Positions 1 through 8,581 of a stretch of DNA of 64,000 nucleotides are shown here, piece by piece. The stretch's first letter is position 1. Each line of letters opens with the position of its first letter. The translations under genes were made by a program, and so were the position numbers. This DNA comes from Schumannella soli (GTDB lineage: Bacteria > Actinomycetota > Actinomycetes > Actinomycetales > Microbacteriaceae), in the NCBI RefSeq assembly GCF_006517435.1, contig NZ_VHQG01000001.1, positions 1-64,000 on the forward strand, written 5' to 3'. The notes beneath the pieces were generated by a model. The model was not told the origin of the DNA. It was given only the letters and a program-made list of their open reading frames with translations, and did no database searches.

Positions 1-373
1 CATAGTGCACGCTGTTGAGTTCTCAAGGATCGGATGCTCGAAGATCTCACCCTCGCGGGTTCGATCCAAGGCGATCGTCTTCCGAACCACTCCGGTGGGC
101 GGCCGGCTTCGCTGAGGTAAAGACTCTGCGAGGCTCCGCGCGTTGATCAGATCAACGACTCGTTGGAGTGGCGAACCCCATCCAGAAGTTCAGATGGGGG
201 CTTGTCGCTCTTGAGGCCAGGATCCGGGCGGCTGAGCCGCTCTCCGTGTCCCGCACCTTTGGGCTGACGAGGGATTACTTTACGTACGTCTCGGGGTCGG
301 CGCGAATCATCCGCGCATCCCGGGCGTGTCGCCCATGATTTGAGGCGAGGGCTGCCCGGGAGGACGCCGCCGA
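1..373 (-). promoter_or_regulatory. Probable rRNA operon leader and promoter region (operon lies left of window)
   Basis: No protein gene is visible here. Read on the minus strand, positions 15-26 give TTGAGAACTCAA followed by CAGCGTGCAC, the box A/processing motif known just before 16S and 23S genes in actinobacteria. Upstream are three potential hairpins: 141-157 (CGTTGA stems), 176-199 (CCCCATC/GATGGGG) and about 227-240 (GCGGC/GCCGC). A possible -10 TAAAGT sits at 277-282 (minus). The inference is that a 16S gene starts just left of position 1 and runs leftward. No part of the 16S is in view, so a tRNA or other stable RNA preceded by the same motif is possible. Confidence 0.55.
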
Positions 374-1870
374 CTACAGCGTCTGCCGGAACCGCTCGAG
401 GCGCGCGAGCGTCGACTCCTTGCCGAGGATCTCCATCGACTCGAAGAGCGGCGGGCTGATGCGGCGGCCGCTGACGGCGGTGCGCAGCGGGCCGAAGGCG
501 ACGCGCGGCTTGAGCCCGGCTCCTTCGATCAGGGCGACGCGCAGCGCCTCCTCGATCTCGACGCGGCCGAACGACGTCAGCTGCTCGAGCGCCGCGGTCG
601 ACGCCTCGAGCACGAGCTTCGCCTCGTCGGCGTTCTTGGGCAGCGCGTCCGGCTGGAACTCGATCTCGGCGTCGGGCGTGAACAGGAACGCGAGCATGTC
701 GCGCGACTCCCCCAGCACGATGATCCGCTCCTGGATCAGCGGCGCCGCCTCACGCAGGATCGCCCGCTGCGCCGCGGTCGGCGGGTTCTCGACGAAGCCG
801 GCCAGGTACGGCGCGATCCGCGCCTCGAAGTCGTCGGGAGCCAGCATCCGGATGTGGTCGCCGTTGATCGAGTCGGCCTTCTTCTGATCAAAGCGGGCCG
901 GGTTCGGGTTCACATCCCGGATGTCGAAGGCCTCGATGAACTCGGCCGTCGTGAACACGTCGCGATCGGCCGCGATCGACCAGCCCAGCAGCGCCAGGTA
1001 GTTCAGCAGCCCCTCGGGGATGAACCCCCGTTCGCGGTGGTGGAACAGGTTCGACTCGGGGTCGCGCTTCGAGAGCTTCTTCGAGCCCTCGCCGTAGACG
1101 AGCGGCATGTGCGCGAAGCGCGGGATGACGTCGGTCACCCCGATGTCGATGAGCGCGAGGTAGAGCGCGATCTGGCGCGGTGTCGACGACATGATGTCCT
1201 CGCCGCGGAAGACGTGGGTCACGCCCATGAGCGCGTCGTCGACCGGGTTGACGAGGGTGTAGAGCGGGGCGCCGTTGGGCCGCACCACCACGAAGTCGGT
1301 GAAGCTGCCCGCCGGGAAGGTGACGTCGCCGCGGATCAGATCCTCGTACGACAGGTCGCTGTCCGGTACGCGGAGCCGCAGGCTGGGCTGCCGGCCCTCG
1401 GCCTTGAAGGCCTCGCGCTGCTCGTCGGTGAGGTCGCGCTCGTGGTTGTCGTAGCCCTGGCGCGGGTCGCGGCCGGCGGCGCGGTTGCGCGCCTCCATCT
1501 CGTCGGGGGTGACGAAGCTCTCGTAGAGCTTGCCCGCATCCTTCAGCCGCTGGATGACGTCCTGGTAGATGTCGCCGCGCTGCGACTGGCGGTACGGGCC
1601 GTTCGGCCCGCCCTTCTCGACGCCCTCATCCCAGTCGAGGCCGAGCCAGGTGAGCGCCTCGACGAGCTGCTCGTAGCTCTCCTCGCTGTCGCGCGCCGCA
1701 TCCGTGTCTTCGACCCGGAACACGAGCTTGCCGCCGGTGTGCCGGGCGTAGGCCCAGTTGAAGAGCGCCGTGCGCACCATCCCGACGTGCGGGGTCCCGG
1801 TGGGCGACGGGCAGAAGCGGACCTTCACATCGGGTCCGGTGGCAGTGGTGAAAGGCAGGGCTGACATCAC
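374..1870 (-). CDS. gltX: Glutamyl-tRNA synthetase
   Basis: Charges tRNA-Glu with glutamate in the cytoplasm. The 498-residue length is typical of bacterial GluRS. The class I HIGH-type motif is seen near the N-terminus ([10 protein letters not shown]) and the KMSKS-type motif as KKLSKRD around residue 270, followed by the usual helical anticodon-binding half. The reading starts GTG-ATG; a -10-like TACCCT at 1876-1881 lies 5 nt before the GTG and 8 nt before the ATG, so a leaderless start at either codon is possible. It is downstream of a fumarylacetoacetase-family gene and an MFS gene on the same strand. Its stop codon lies about 350 nt from the apparent rRNA leader. Confidence 0.97.
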   Translation of the reverse strand: MMSALPFTTATGPDVKVRFCPSPTGTPHVGMVRTALFNWAYARHTGGKLVFRVEDTDAARDSEESYEQLVEALTWLGLDWDEGVEKGGPNGPYRQSQRGDIYQDVIQRLKDAGKLYESFVTPDEMEARNRAAGRDPRQGYDNHERDLTDEQREAFKAEGRQPSLRLRVPDSDLSYEDLIRGDVTFPAGSFTDFVVVRPNGAPLYTLVNPVDDALMGVTHVFRGEDIMSSTPRQIALYLALIDIGVTDVIPRFAHMPLVYGEGSKKLSKRDPESNLFHHRERGFIPEGLLNYLALLGWSIAADRDVFTTAEFIEAFDIRDVNPNPARFDQKKADSINGDHIRMLAPDDFEARIAPYLAGFVENPPTAAQRAILREAAPLIQERIIVLGESRDMLAFLFTPDAEIEFQPDALPKNADEAKLVLEASTAALEQLTSFGRVEIEEALRVALIEGAGLKPRVAFGPLRTAVSGRRISPPLFESMEILGKESTLARLERFRQTL

Positions 1871-2002
1871 TGCCCAGGGTAGTGCGGGGTCGGGATGCGC
1901 GGGGCCGCGAGGGCGGGCGCACCGCGCGCCGTCACGCCGTCTGTCGACCGGAGGGGCTCCGCCGGGGTGAACTCCGGGCGGCGGCCGCCTCGTGGGAGGC
2001 CC

Positions 2003-3310
2003 TCAGGCGGCGACGCGGGCGGCGCTGCGCGCGGAGAGGGCGCGCCAGGTGAGGAGCCCGGACGCGACCGCGACGAGGAGCACGGCCGCGAGGGCGAGGC
2101 CGGGGTAGCCGAGCAGCGCCAGCACCGGGCCGGCGAGAGCTCCGCCGACGGCCCCGGAGGAGCTCATGACCAGATCGGCGCGGCCCTGCGTGCGGGTGCG
2201 TCGCTCGGCGCTCGTGGCGGCGACGATCATGGCCGAGCCGGCGACCGTCGAGGCGCTCCAGCCGAGACCCAGCAGGATCAGCGCCGCGACGACGAACCCC
2301 TCGCTCTCGCTGCCGAGTGCGGCGAGCACCAGCGCGAGCAGCAGCATCCCCTGGCCGAAGCCGATCACGACGGGGCGGCCGAGCCGATCGGCGAGCACAC
2401 CCCAGAGCGGCGAGAGGGCGTACATCCCGGCGACGTGCAGGCTGATCGTGAGACCGACGACCTCGAGCGTCGCGCCGCTGTGCGTCAGGTGCACCGGCGT
2501 CATCGCCATGACCGAGGCCATCGTGGCGTGGCTGAGGCCGATGATCGCGATTCCGATGCGCGCCGTGCGCGGGTCGTCGACGTCGCGCGGACGCGGGCGC
2601 GGGGCGGATGCGGTGCCTGCGGCCCCGGCTGAAGCGGTCGCGCCGGCCGCCGGCCGAGCGGCATCCCGCGCCTCCCCGGACGCGATGTCGCGAGCGAGCC
2701 GCAGCGGATCCGGACGGAGCCCGACCGCGTAGACGATCGCCGCGGTCGCCTGCGCCGCGATCGTCAGCAGGAACGGACCCGCGAGCTCGGGCAGCCCGAT
2801 CGCGAGCCCCAGCCTGTTGCCCGACGAGATCAGGTTCGGCCCGATCACCGCGCCGACCGTCGTCGCCCACACCACGATCGACAGGTCACGACCCCGCGTC
2901 GACGGCTCGGAGAGGTCCGTCGCCGCGAACCGGGACTGCAGGTTCACCGCCGTGCCGACCCCGATGCACACGAAGGCGACGAGCAGCAGCGGGAACAGCA
3001 TCCACACCGCCGCCAGGATGCCGAGCACGCCGCCCAGCGCCGCCGTCAGCGCCCCGGTCGCGAGCGCCGGCGCCCGGCCCGCCCGCTGCGCGAGGGCCGC
3101 GAGCGGGATCGCCGCGACCGCCGAGCCGACGGTCGAGCCGGTCGTCGCCGACCCCGACCACGCCTCGGAGCCGGAGACGAGCGTCGCCAGCAGAGCGCCG
3201 GCCGAGAGCGTTGAGCCCATGCCGAGGCCGGCGAGCACCTGCCCCGCGACGAGCACCCGGCGGGTGCGACGGTGCACGGCCAGGGCGTCGTACGAGGCGA
3301 GGACGGTCAT
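2003..3310 (-). CDS. Major facilitator superfamily transporter
   Basis: A 435-residue integral membrane protein with about 12 hydrophobic segments and the two six-helix halves of the MFS fold, separated by a charged, Ala-rich linker near residues 210-250. A loop-2-like basic stretch (LAQRAGRAPAL) occupies the expected place in the first half, and ADRLGRP in the second half matches the MFS A-motif. Substrate is not readable; the overall look is that of a small-molecule efflux permease. It begins 13 nt after the stop of the fumarylacetoacetase-family gene, so the two are probably cotranscribed with gltX downstream (132-nt gap). Confidence 0.85.
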   Translation of the reverse strand: MTVLASYDALAVHRRTRRVLVAGQVLAGLGMGSTLSAGALLATLVSGSEAWSGSATTGSTVGSAVAAIPLAALAQRAGRAPALATGALTAALGGVLGILAAVWMLFPLLLVAFVCIGVGTAVNLQSRFAATDLSEPSTRGRDLSIVVWATTVGAVIGPNLISSGNRLGLAIGLPELAGPFLLTIAAQATAAIVYAVGLRPDPLRLARDIASGEARDAARPAAGATASAGAAGTASAPRPRPRDVDDPRTARIGIAIIGLSHATMASVMAMTPVHLTHSGATLEVVGLTISLHVAGMYALSPLWGVLADRLGRPVVIGFGQGMLLLALVLAALGSESEGFVVAALILLGLGWSASTVAGSAMIVAATSAERRTRTQGRADLVMSSSGAVGGALAGPVLALLGYPGLALAAVLLVAVASGLLTWRALSARSAARVAA

Positions 3311-3323
3311 CCCGGCCCCGGGA

Positions 3324-4100
3324 TCAGCGCGGGTCGCGGTTCAGCGCGGGGTTCGAGAGACGACCGAGGCCCTCGATGTCGATGTCGACCGTCTGGCCGT
3401 GCTCGAAGCTGCCGAGACCGTCGGGGGTTCCCGTGACGATGACGTCGCCGGGCAGCAGCGTCCACACGTCGGTGATGAACTCGATCAGCTCGGGCAGTTT
3501 GTGCAGCATCTCGCTCGTGCGGCCGGTGCGGCGCACCTCGCCGTCGACGTAGGTCGTGATCTGCAGGTCGCTCGGGTCGATCTCAGTGTCGATCCACGGG
3601 CCGAGCGGGCAGAAGGTGTCATAGCCCTTCGCGCGCGCCCACTGGCCGTCGGCGAACATCTGGTCGCGGGCCGAGACGTCGTTGGCGATCGTGTAGCCGA
3701 AGACGATCGACTGCCAGTCCTCGGCCTTGACCTGCTTGGCCACGCGGCCGATCACGACCGCGAGCTCGCCCTCGTGCACGATGCGGCCCTCGACCGGCGG
3801 GATGCGGATCGGGTCGCCGGGGCCGACCACCGCGGTGTTCGGCTTGAGGAAGATCAGCGGGTCGCCGTCGGTGTCCCAGTCCATCGACTTCGCGTGGGCG
3901 CCGTAGTTCATGCCGACGCAGACGACCTTCGAGCGCGGGATGACCGGCGCGAGGAGCCGCGCATCCGCGAGGGGGACGCGCTCTCCCGTCGTCTCGTAGC
4001 CCGCGAACATCGGGTCGGCCTTGAGGACGACGATGTCGTCGTCATCGATGACTCCGAAGCGCGGGTCGTCGTCTCCGGTGCTGAAGCGCGCGACTCTCAC
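3324..4100 (-). CDS. Fumarylacetoacetate hydrolase family protein
   Basis: A 258-residue FAH-domain protein, likely a cytoplasmic metal-dependent hydrolase, isomerase or decarboxylase acting on 2-keto acids. The family core is seen in VCVGMNYGAHA, the metal-binding region HEGELAVVIGR (Glu-x-Glu), NDVSARD and TGTPDGLG. Substrate cannot be assigned because FAH paralogues in actinobacteria act on varied diketo and oxalocrotonate-type compounds. The start is GTG at 4098-4100. A TAGGAT hexamer lies exactly 6 nt upstream, so the mRNA is probably leaderless. A perfect inverted repeat covers this promoter and the first base of the start codon. Genes for the MFS transporter and gltX follow on the same strand. 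Confidence 0.9.
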   Translation of the reverse strand: MRVARFSTGDDDPRFGVIDDDDIVVLKADPMFAGYETTGERVPLADARLLAPVIPRSKVVCVGMNYGAHAKSMDWDTDGDPLIFLKPNTAVVGPGDPIRIPPVEGRIVHEGELAVVIGRVAKQVKAEDWQSIVFGYTIANDVSARDQMFADGQWARAKGYDTFCPLGPWIDTEIDPSDLQITTYVDGEVRRTGRTSEMLHKLPELIEFITDVWTLLPGDVIVTGTPDGLGSFEHGQTVDIDIEGLGRLSNPALNRDPR

Positions 4101-4120
4101 CCGTCGATCCTATCGACGGG
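4100..4120 (-). promoter_or_regulatory. Perfect inverted repeat over the leaderless promoter of the FAH-family gene
   Basis: CCCGTCGAT at 4100-4108 and ATCGACGGG at 4112-4120 form a perfect 9-bp inverted repeat around a 3-nt centre. It contains the -10-like TAGGAT (minus strand, 4107-4112) and reaches the start codon. A repressor bound here would cover the promoter; alternatively it could form an RNA hairpin. The repeat is seen directly; its role is inferred. Confidence 0.5.
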
Positions 4121-4140
4121 CCCTGCGCGGGCGTTGAACG

Positions 4141-4197
4141 ATTCCGACAACACGGAGGTGCGATCCGTGGCGATCGGTGCGAATTCCGACAATGCGG
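4141..4197. promoter_or_regulatory. Pair of 15-bp direct repeats, possible operators
   Basis: ATTCCGACAACACGG at 4141-4155 and ATTCCGACAATGCGG at 4183-4197 differ at two bases and start 42 bp apart, four helical turns. They lie upstream of the FAH-family promoter and downstream of pstB, in a stretch without a gene. They could be paired regulator-binding sites. The rest of 4121-4281 shows nothing I can name. Confidence 0.35.
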
Positions 4198-4281
4198 GGC
4201 GCGCCGCGCGACGGAATCAGCGGATCGGGGGCGCCGATCCGCACGGCGGCGTCGGCCGTGACCAGTACGACCAGATCGCCG

Positions 4282-4469
4282 CGCGTCGCCGATCAGCCGA
4301 AGCGGCCGTTGACGTAGTCGGCGGTGCGGTCGTCCCTTTCGACGGGGCCGCGTCGCCGATCAGCCGAAGCGGCCGTTGACGTAGTCGGCGGTGCGGTCGT
4401 CCCTTTCGACGGGGCCGCGTCGCCGATCAGCCGAAGCGGCCGTTGACGTAGTCGGCGGTGCGGTCATCC
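4282..4469. repeat. 67-bp tandem repeat made of the pstB 3' end
   Basis: Two full copies (4282-4348 and 4349-4415) precede a third, partial copy at 4416-4469 that is the actual end of pstB. The copies match almost exactly; the third has one substitution at 4466 and then diverges into pstB-specific sequence. Each outlying copy repeats the codons for the last residues (DDRTADYVNGRFG) and the stop codon of PstB plus flanking bases. These copies lie after the pstB stop, so they are probably not translated as part of PstB. Confidence 0.9.
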
Positions 4470-5566
4470 TGCGGGTCGCCGAACATCGCATCCGTCGGCC
4501 CGTGCTCGACGATGCCGCCGGGCTTGCCCGCACCGGCGAGGAAGAACGCGCACTGGCTCGAGACGCGCTGCGCCTGCTGCATGTTGTGCGTGACGATGAC
4601 GATGGTGACCTCGCTGGCGAGCTCGAGCATGGTCTCCTCGATCACGCGCGTCGACGTCGGGTCGAGGGCGGAGCAGGGCTCGTCCATGAGGAGCACGCGC
4701 GGCTGCACGGCGAGCGAGCGGGCGATGCAGAGGCGCTGCTGCTGGCCGCCGGAGAGTCCGCCGCCGGGCGCGCGCAGACGGTCGCGCACCTCCTTCCAGA
4801 GGCCGGCCTTCTGCAGCGAGGTCTCGACGAGGTAGTCCTTGCGGGCGCGGTCGGCCCGGATGCCGGTGAGCTTGAGCCCGGCGATCACGTTGTCGTAGAT
4901 CGACATCGCCGGGAACGGGTTGGGCTTCTGGAACACCATGCCGATCGCCTTGCGCGCGTCGGTGAGGCGCTTCTGCGGCTCGTAGATGTCGTCGCCGTCG
5001 AGCAGCACCTCGCCGGCGAGGCTCGCCGAGGGCACCAGCTCGTGCATGCGGTTGAGGATGCGCAGGAACGTGGACTTGCCGCATCCCGACGGACCGATCA
5101 ACGACGTGATCTGGCCGGCCGGCATCGTGAGCGACACCCGGTCGAGCACCTGATGGTCGCCGAACCAGGCCGTGATGCCACGGGCCTCGAGCATCGCGAG
5201 CGGCTCGCGCGCGTCGAGGTTCGAGGGCACGGGGTACGCGGCGGCCGCGGCGGCCTGGTAGGCGCCGCTGAAGCCGGCGTCGCCGTAGCCGGGGATGGCG
5301 GACGGGGCCGCGTAGGCGTAGCGCGGGTCGGCCTCGAGCTGGGCGTCGGCGACCGGCGAGGTGGCCTCGGGGCCGCCGAAGCCCGTGGATGCGTACCCGG
5401 GGTAGCCGGTCGCCGCGGACGCCGGAACCGGAGGCACGGACTCCGTCGCGGGCTCGACCATCGCGGGGACCTCCACGGTCCCGCTCGCAGCCGCCGGGAT
5501 CGGGGCCGCGGGGGCCGGGGCCGCCGGCAGCACCTCGGTCACCGGGTCGCGGTTCGCATCGGTCAT
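4427..5566 (-). CDS. pstB: Phosphate ABC transporter ATP-binding protein
   Basis: ATPase of the Pst phosphate importer, acting on the inner face of the membrane with PstA and PstC. Walker A (GPSGCGKST), Q-loop (MVFQKPNPFP), signature (LSGGQQQR), Walker B (VLLMDEPCSALD) and H-loop (IVTHNM) are all present. At 379 residues it is longer than usual (about 250-260): an N-terminal extension of roughly 120 residues, rich in Ala, Pro and Tyr, precedes the ABC domain. The start ATG at 5564-5566 has a good GAGGAG ribosome site just upstream. It is the last gene of an operon with the sortase-like, 247-residue and WxL-interacting-type genes, far from pstC and pstA. Its 3' end is repeated in tandem downstream. 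Confidence 0.96.
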   Translation of the reverse strand: MTDANRDPVTEVLPAAPAPAAPIPAAASGTVEVPAMVEPATESVPPVPASAATGYPGYASTGFGGPEATSPVADAQLEADPRYAYAAPSAIPGYGDAGFSGAYQAAAAAAYPVPSNLDAREPLAMLEARGITAWFGDHQVLDRVSLTMPAGQITSLIGPSGCGKSTFLRILNRMHELVPSASLAGEVLLDGDDIYEPQKRLTDARKAIGMVFQKPNPFPAMSIYDNVIAGLKLTGIRADRARKDYLVETSLQKAGLWKEVRDRLRAPGGGLSGGQQQRLCIARSLAVQPRVLLMDEPCSALDPTSTRVIEETMLELASEVTIVIVTHNMQQAQRVSSQCAFFLAGAGKPGGIVEHGPTDAMFGDPQDDRTADYVNGRFG

Positions 5567-5588
5567 GACAGTTCTCCTCGGGATGGTT

Positions 5589-6590
5589 TCAGAGCACGTT
5601 GGGCAGCAGCGGCACGATGCGATCGGCGGCCAGCAGCACGGCGAGAGCGACGACGGGAGCGCCGACGAGCCAGGTCTTGCGCGAGCCCACCCGACGCCGC
5701 GCCCAGGCGGCGCCGAGATGGGCCGCGAGCAGGAACTGCAGCGCGAACACCAGGCTCCACACCTCGCGGGTGTCGGCCTGCAGCGCGCGCTCCTCGGGCG
5801 GGAGCGCGCCGGTCGTGGTCCAGCGTGCGCCGGCGTCCATGACCGGGCTGACGAGGCGCGCATCCACGTAGACGACGCCGCTCGGGGCGAAGGCCGGTCC
5901 GCGGGCGCTCTGCAGCACGAGCCGGCTGCCGCCGCGGGCGAGCGCGGCCGGGGTGGGGTCGCCGGCGTAGCGCACGCCGATGACCTCGAAGGTGCTCTTG
6001 CCCTGGCCGGTGCGCACCGAGAAGCGGTCGCCGGGGGCGAGCTCCTGGATGTGCGAGAACGGCCCGCCGTAGGCCCCGGCACGGCCGATGAGCACGCTTA
6101 TGCCGGGCTGGCCGGGCAGCGGGGTGTCGCGACGGTGGCCGGCGCCGGTCTTCAGCGTGTCGGAGTCGGTGCCCTCGACGAGCACCTCGCTCACGCCGAT
6201 CTGCGGGATCGAGAGGATGCCCACCGGCGACGTCGAGCGCAGCATCTTGCCGGTGTAGTCGGCCTCGCTGACCGGCGCGGTGCCCGCCGCGAGCTGAGCG
6301 CGGAAGGAGTCGCGCAGGCGCTGCTGCGACTCGAGGTGCTGCAGCTGCGACAGCACGACCACCTGCACGAGGAACGCGAACACGAGCAGCACGGCCGTGA
6401 TGAGCACGCTGCGGGTGATCGCCTGAGCCGGGGTGAGCGGGGCGAGCTGCACGGGCGGCTTCGGGATGCGCCGCGGCGGGCGGGGCCCCGGCGGAAGATG
6501 CGGCGGCGGCGCCATGTAGCCGGGGACGGGCGGCGCGGCCGGGGGCGCGGCGGGCGCGGCGGCCGCGGGCGGGGCGTCGATCACGCTCAT
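5589..6590 (-). CDS. Sortase-fold membrane protein lacking catalytic residues
   Basis: A 333-residue protein. Residues 1-55 are a Pro/Ala-rich cytoplasmic tail, about 57-82 a membrane helix, about 115-260 a class E/F-like sortase barrel, and the last 55 residues two further hydrophobic helices. The usual catalytic His region GHR..GxPF is here IGRAGAYGGPF, with Arg in place of His. The usual TLxTC strand is LVLQSARGP, with no cysteine. I see no cysteine in the whole protein, so it should be inactive as a transpeptidase. It overlaps the upstream 247-residue gene by ATGA and ends 22 nt before pstB. It may serve as a scaffold or docking protein for the surface proteins of this locus. Fold assignment is by motif reading only. 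Confidence 0.75.
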   Translation of the reverse strand: MSVIDAPPAAAAPAAPPAAPPVPGYMAPPPHLPPGPRPPRRIPKPPVQLAPLTPAQAITRSVLITAVLLVFAFLVQVVVLSQLQHLESQQRLRDSFRAQLAAGTAPVSEADYTGKMLRSTSPVGILSIPQIGVSEVLVEGTDSDTLKTGAGHRRDTPLPGQPGISVLIGRAGAYGGPFSHIQELAPGDRFSVRTGQGKSTFEVIGVRYAGDPTPAALARGGSRLVLQSARGPAFAPSGVVYVDARLVSPVMDAGARWTTTGALPPEERALQADTREVWSLVFALQFLLAAHLGAAWARRRVGSRKTWLVGAPVVALAVLLAADRIVPLLPNVL

Positions 6591-7330
6591 GCGAAGGACT
6601 CCTGCACGACGCGGCGCGGGCGGCGCACGGCGACCGAGATGCCGTAACCGGCGCCGGCCCCGACGATCACGATCAGGAGGATCGCCCACGGCGCGATCAC
6701 GATCGACTGCTCGCGCGTCAGCTTCTTCAGCGCGACGCCGTCGACCGACTTCGGCGGGGTCGCCTCGAGGTGCGAGGTGATGAAGGTCCACTGCCCGACG
6801 CCGCCGACGCGCATCCGCAGGGTGCGGTCCGTCTGGGGCGCGAGCGTCACGGTGCGCTCGACGGGACCGCCGATGCGGTTGCCGAGCGGACCGGTGAGCC
6901 AGGCGCGGATCGTGACCGGCATCGGCGCGTCGGTTCCGTTGCGCAGAGTCACCGAGGTGCTGAGCTCGCCCTGGGTGGGGATCGGGGAGATGAGGTAGCC
7001 GAGCCGCAGCCCGCCGAGCGAGAACGCGGCGTCGGCGACCGCCGTGGCGCCCTCGCCGGAGGGCTTCGCGCCCGTGTCGACGGTGTCGGAGGGAGCAGAG
7101 CCGCCCGACGAGCCGGACGACCCGAAGCCCGACGAGCCCGAGCCCGATCCCCCGAAGCCGCCCGAGTCGGATCCGCCCGACGGCACCGAACCGTCGCCGG
7201 TGACCGTGACGCTGATCGGGTAGTCGCCTCCGCCCTCGAGGTCGTCGGCCGCGAAGGCCGAGACGGGAGCGGCGGCGGTGAGCACGACGGCGGCGCCCGC
7301 GAGCAGTGCGGCGGCGAGCATCCGCTTCAT
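6587..7330 (-). CDS. Secreted, C-terminally membrane-anchored surface protein
   Basis: A 247-residue protein of unknown function. It has a clear signal peptide (cut after about residue 28, VSAFA), a Gly/Ser-rich low-complexity linker at about 45-80, a beta-rich domain at about 95-200, and a C-terminal membrane helix (about 215-235) followed by a basic tail (RRPRR). This is a wall- or membrane-attached layout, similar in plan to the small anchored partners of WxL gene clusters. The ATG at 7328-7330 overlaps the stop of the upstream gene (ATGA), and its own stop overlaps the sortase-like start. The tight coupling suggests the three products work together. Confidence 0.7.
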   Translation of the reverse strand: MKRMLAAALLAGAAVVLTAAAPVSAFAADDLEGGGDYPISVTVTGDGSVPSGGSDSGGFGGSGSGSSGFGSSGSSGGSAPSDTVDTGAKPSGEGATAVADAAFSLGGLRLGYLISPIPTQGELSTSVTLRNGTDAPMPVTIRAWLTGPLGNRIGGPVERTVTLAPQTDRTLRMRVGGVGQWTFITSHLEATPPKSVDGVALKKLTREQSIVIAPWAILLIVIVGAGAGYGISVAVRRPRRVVQESFA

Positions 7331-8439
7331 CGTCCGGCTCCGATCTTCTCCGGGCTGCTGTCGGCCGGGTTCGGGGTCGCCGCGTCGCTGCGCGCCTGCT
7401 CGGCGACGTGCGCCATCCACGCCTCGGCCCGGCGCGCGTCGGCGCGAGCACGCAGGCGGGTGACGAGGATGACGAGGCCGACCGCGAGCAGCACGGCCAG
7501 CAGCAGCCACGGCACCGCCGCCAGCGAGGTGCTGCGCTCGGTCGTGACGAGCGACGGGGGCTGGATGGCGTCGGGCGAGATCTGCGGCGCGAGGGAGATC
7601 GTCGGCTCGAGGTAGCCGAGGGCGGGCACCCCGTGCAGGGTGACGGTGAGCTCGCGCACGTTGCCGGGCAGCAGCTCGGGGAAGTCGGGGCGCGCCTCGG
7701 GCGAGGCCAGTCCGAAGCCGAACCAGGTGCGCAGCTTCACGACGGCGAGCCCGCCGAGGGCGACGTTGCCGGTGTTCTTCACGGTCATCTTCACCACGAC
7801 GGTGCCGTCGAGCGGGTTCCAGCTGTAGCCGTAGTCGGCCTCCATCGAGCTGACGGTGAGGGCCGCCTGGATGTCGCCGGGAACCCGCACGTAGAGCCGC
7901 GTCGCGACGCGACGGTCGACGAGCACCTGCCCGTCGGGGCTGACGGCCGAGAGCACGACGCCGCCGGCGTGGTCGCCGGGGCCGGCGTCGGCGGGCACGT
8001 CGACCGAGAAGGCCACGGCGCGGGTCTCGCCCGCGGCGAGATCGAGGGTCGCACGCGGCTGTCCGCCGAAGCTGACCCAGCCGCCGACGTCCTTCGCGGT
8101 GTCGTCGGTGGGCAGCAGCCCCCACGAGCCGTCATCCGTGTTGAAGGCGTCGGTGCCGAAGACCGTGACGGTCTGGCGGGTGCTGCCGGTGTTCTTCACC
8201 AGGTACTCGTCGTCGAGGTGCTGGCCGGGGCCGACCTGGTAGGTGAAGCGCGTGCGGCCGTCGGCGGCGCCGGCCTTCGCGGGCGCGCCGGAGATGCCGA
8301 TCGTGTCGTCCGCTCGGGCGGAGACGGCCGGGGCGACGCTGAGCAGCGTGGCGGCGGCGGCGAGCGCGAGAGCGGCGGCGGCGAGGCGGGCGGCCGGATT
8401 CGCGGCGGAGGTCCAGGTGGGCACAGTGTATGAAGCCAT
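7327..8439 (-). CDS. WxL-interacting-type (DUF916-like) surface protein
   Basis: A 370-residue exported protein. The signal peptide ends near residue 45 (VSARA), two beta-rich domains follow (about 50-175 and 180-300), then one membrane helix (about 315-338) and a charged cytoplasmic tail. The pattern GQHLDDEYLVKNTG, GETRAVAFSVDVP and GDHAGGVVLS is that of the DUF916/WxL peptidoglycan-binding family, known in Firmicutes to pair with WxL proteins. The start ATG at 8437-8439 was chosen because a normal signal peptide follows; an in-frame upstream ATG at 8553 would add a non-secretory leader. A PHO-box-like GTTCACC lies about 30 nt upstream. It heads the operon leading to pstB. Confidence 0.72.
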   Translation of the reverse strand: MASYTVPTWTSAANPAARLAAAALALAAAATLLSVAPAVSARADDTIGISGAPAKAGAADGRTRFTYQVGPGQHLDDEYLVKNTGSTRQTVTVFGTDAFNTDDGSWGLLPTDDTAKDVGGWVSFGGQPRATLDLAAGETRAVAFSVDVPADAGPGDHAGGVVLSAVSPDGQVLVDRRVATRLYVRVPGDIQAALTVSSMEADYGYSWNPLDGTVVVKMTVKNTGNVALGGLAVVKLRTWFGFGLASPEARPDFPELLPGNVRELTVTLHGVPALGYLEPTISLAPQISPDAIQPPSLVTTERSTSLAAVPWLLLAVLLAVGLVILVTRLRARADARRAEAWMAHVAEQARSDAATPNPADSSPEKIGAGR

Positions 8440-8466
8440 CGGTCGTTGGCCGTGCGGCGTCGGAGA

Positions 8467-8484
8467 GGTGAACGCCGACTTAAG
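8467..8484 (-). promoter_or_regulatory. Possible PHO box before the DUF916-like gene
   Basis: On the minus strand GTTCACC occurs at 8467-8473, with a weaker TTAAG-containing half exactly 11 bp away, as expected for PhoP/PhoB/RegX3-type direct repeats in actinobacteria. Only one half is strong, so the assignment rests mainly on the other similar sites in this locus. The rest of 8440-8581 shows no gene. Confidence 0.35.
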
Positions 8485-8581
8485 CGCGACCGGGGTGGGA
8501 TCGAGGGGTGGATGCGGCGCGCGGCGACCGTGGCGGCGGTGCGCGGCGGGCATCCCGGCGGAGCGGGTCGAGCAGGGGGAA

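Noticed and set aside
854-1864. Long open frame opposite gltX
   Set aside because: It is antisense to a clear GluRS gene, rich in Arg/Val/Asp as expected for the complement of high-GC codons, and has no recognisable motif.
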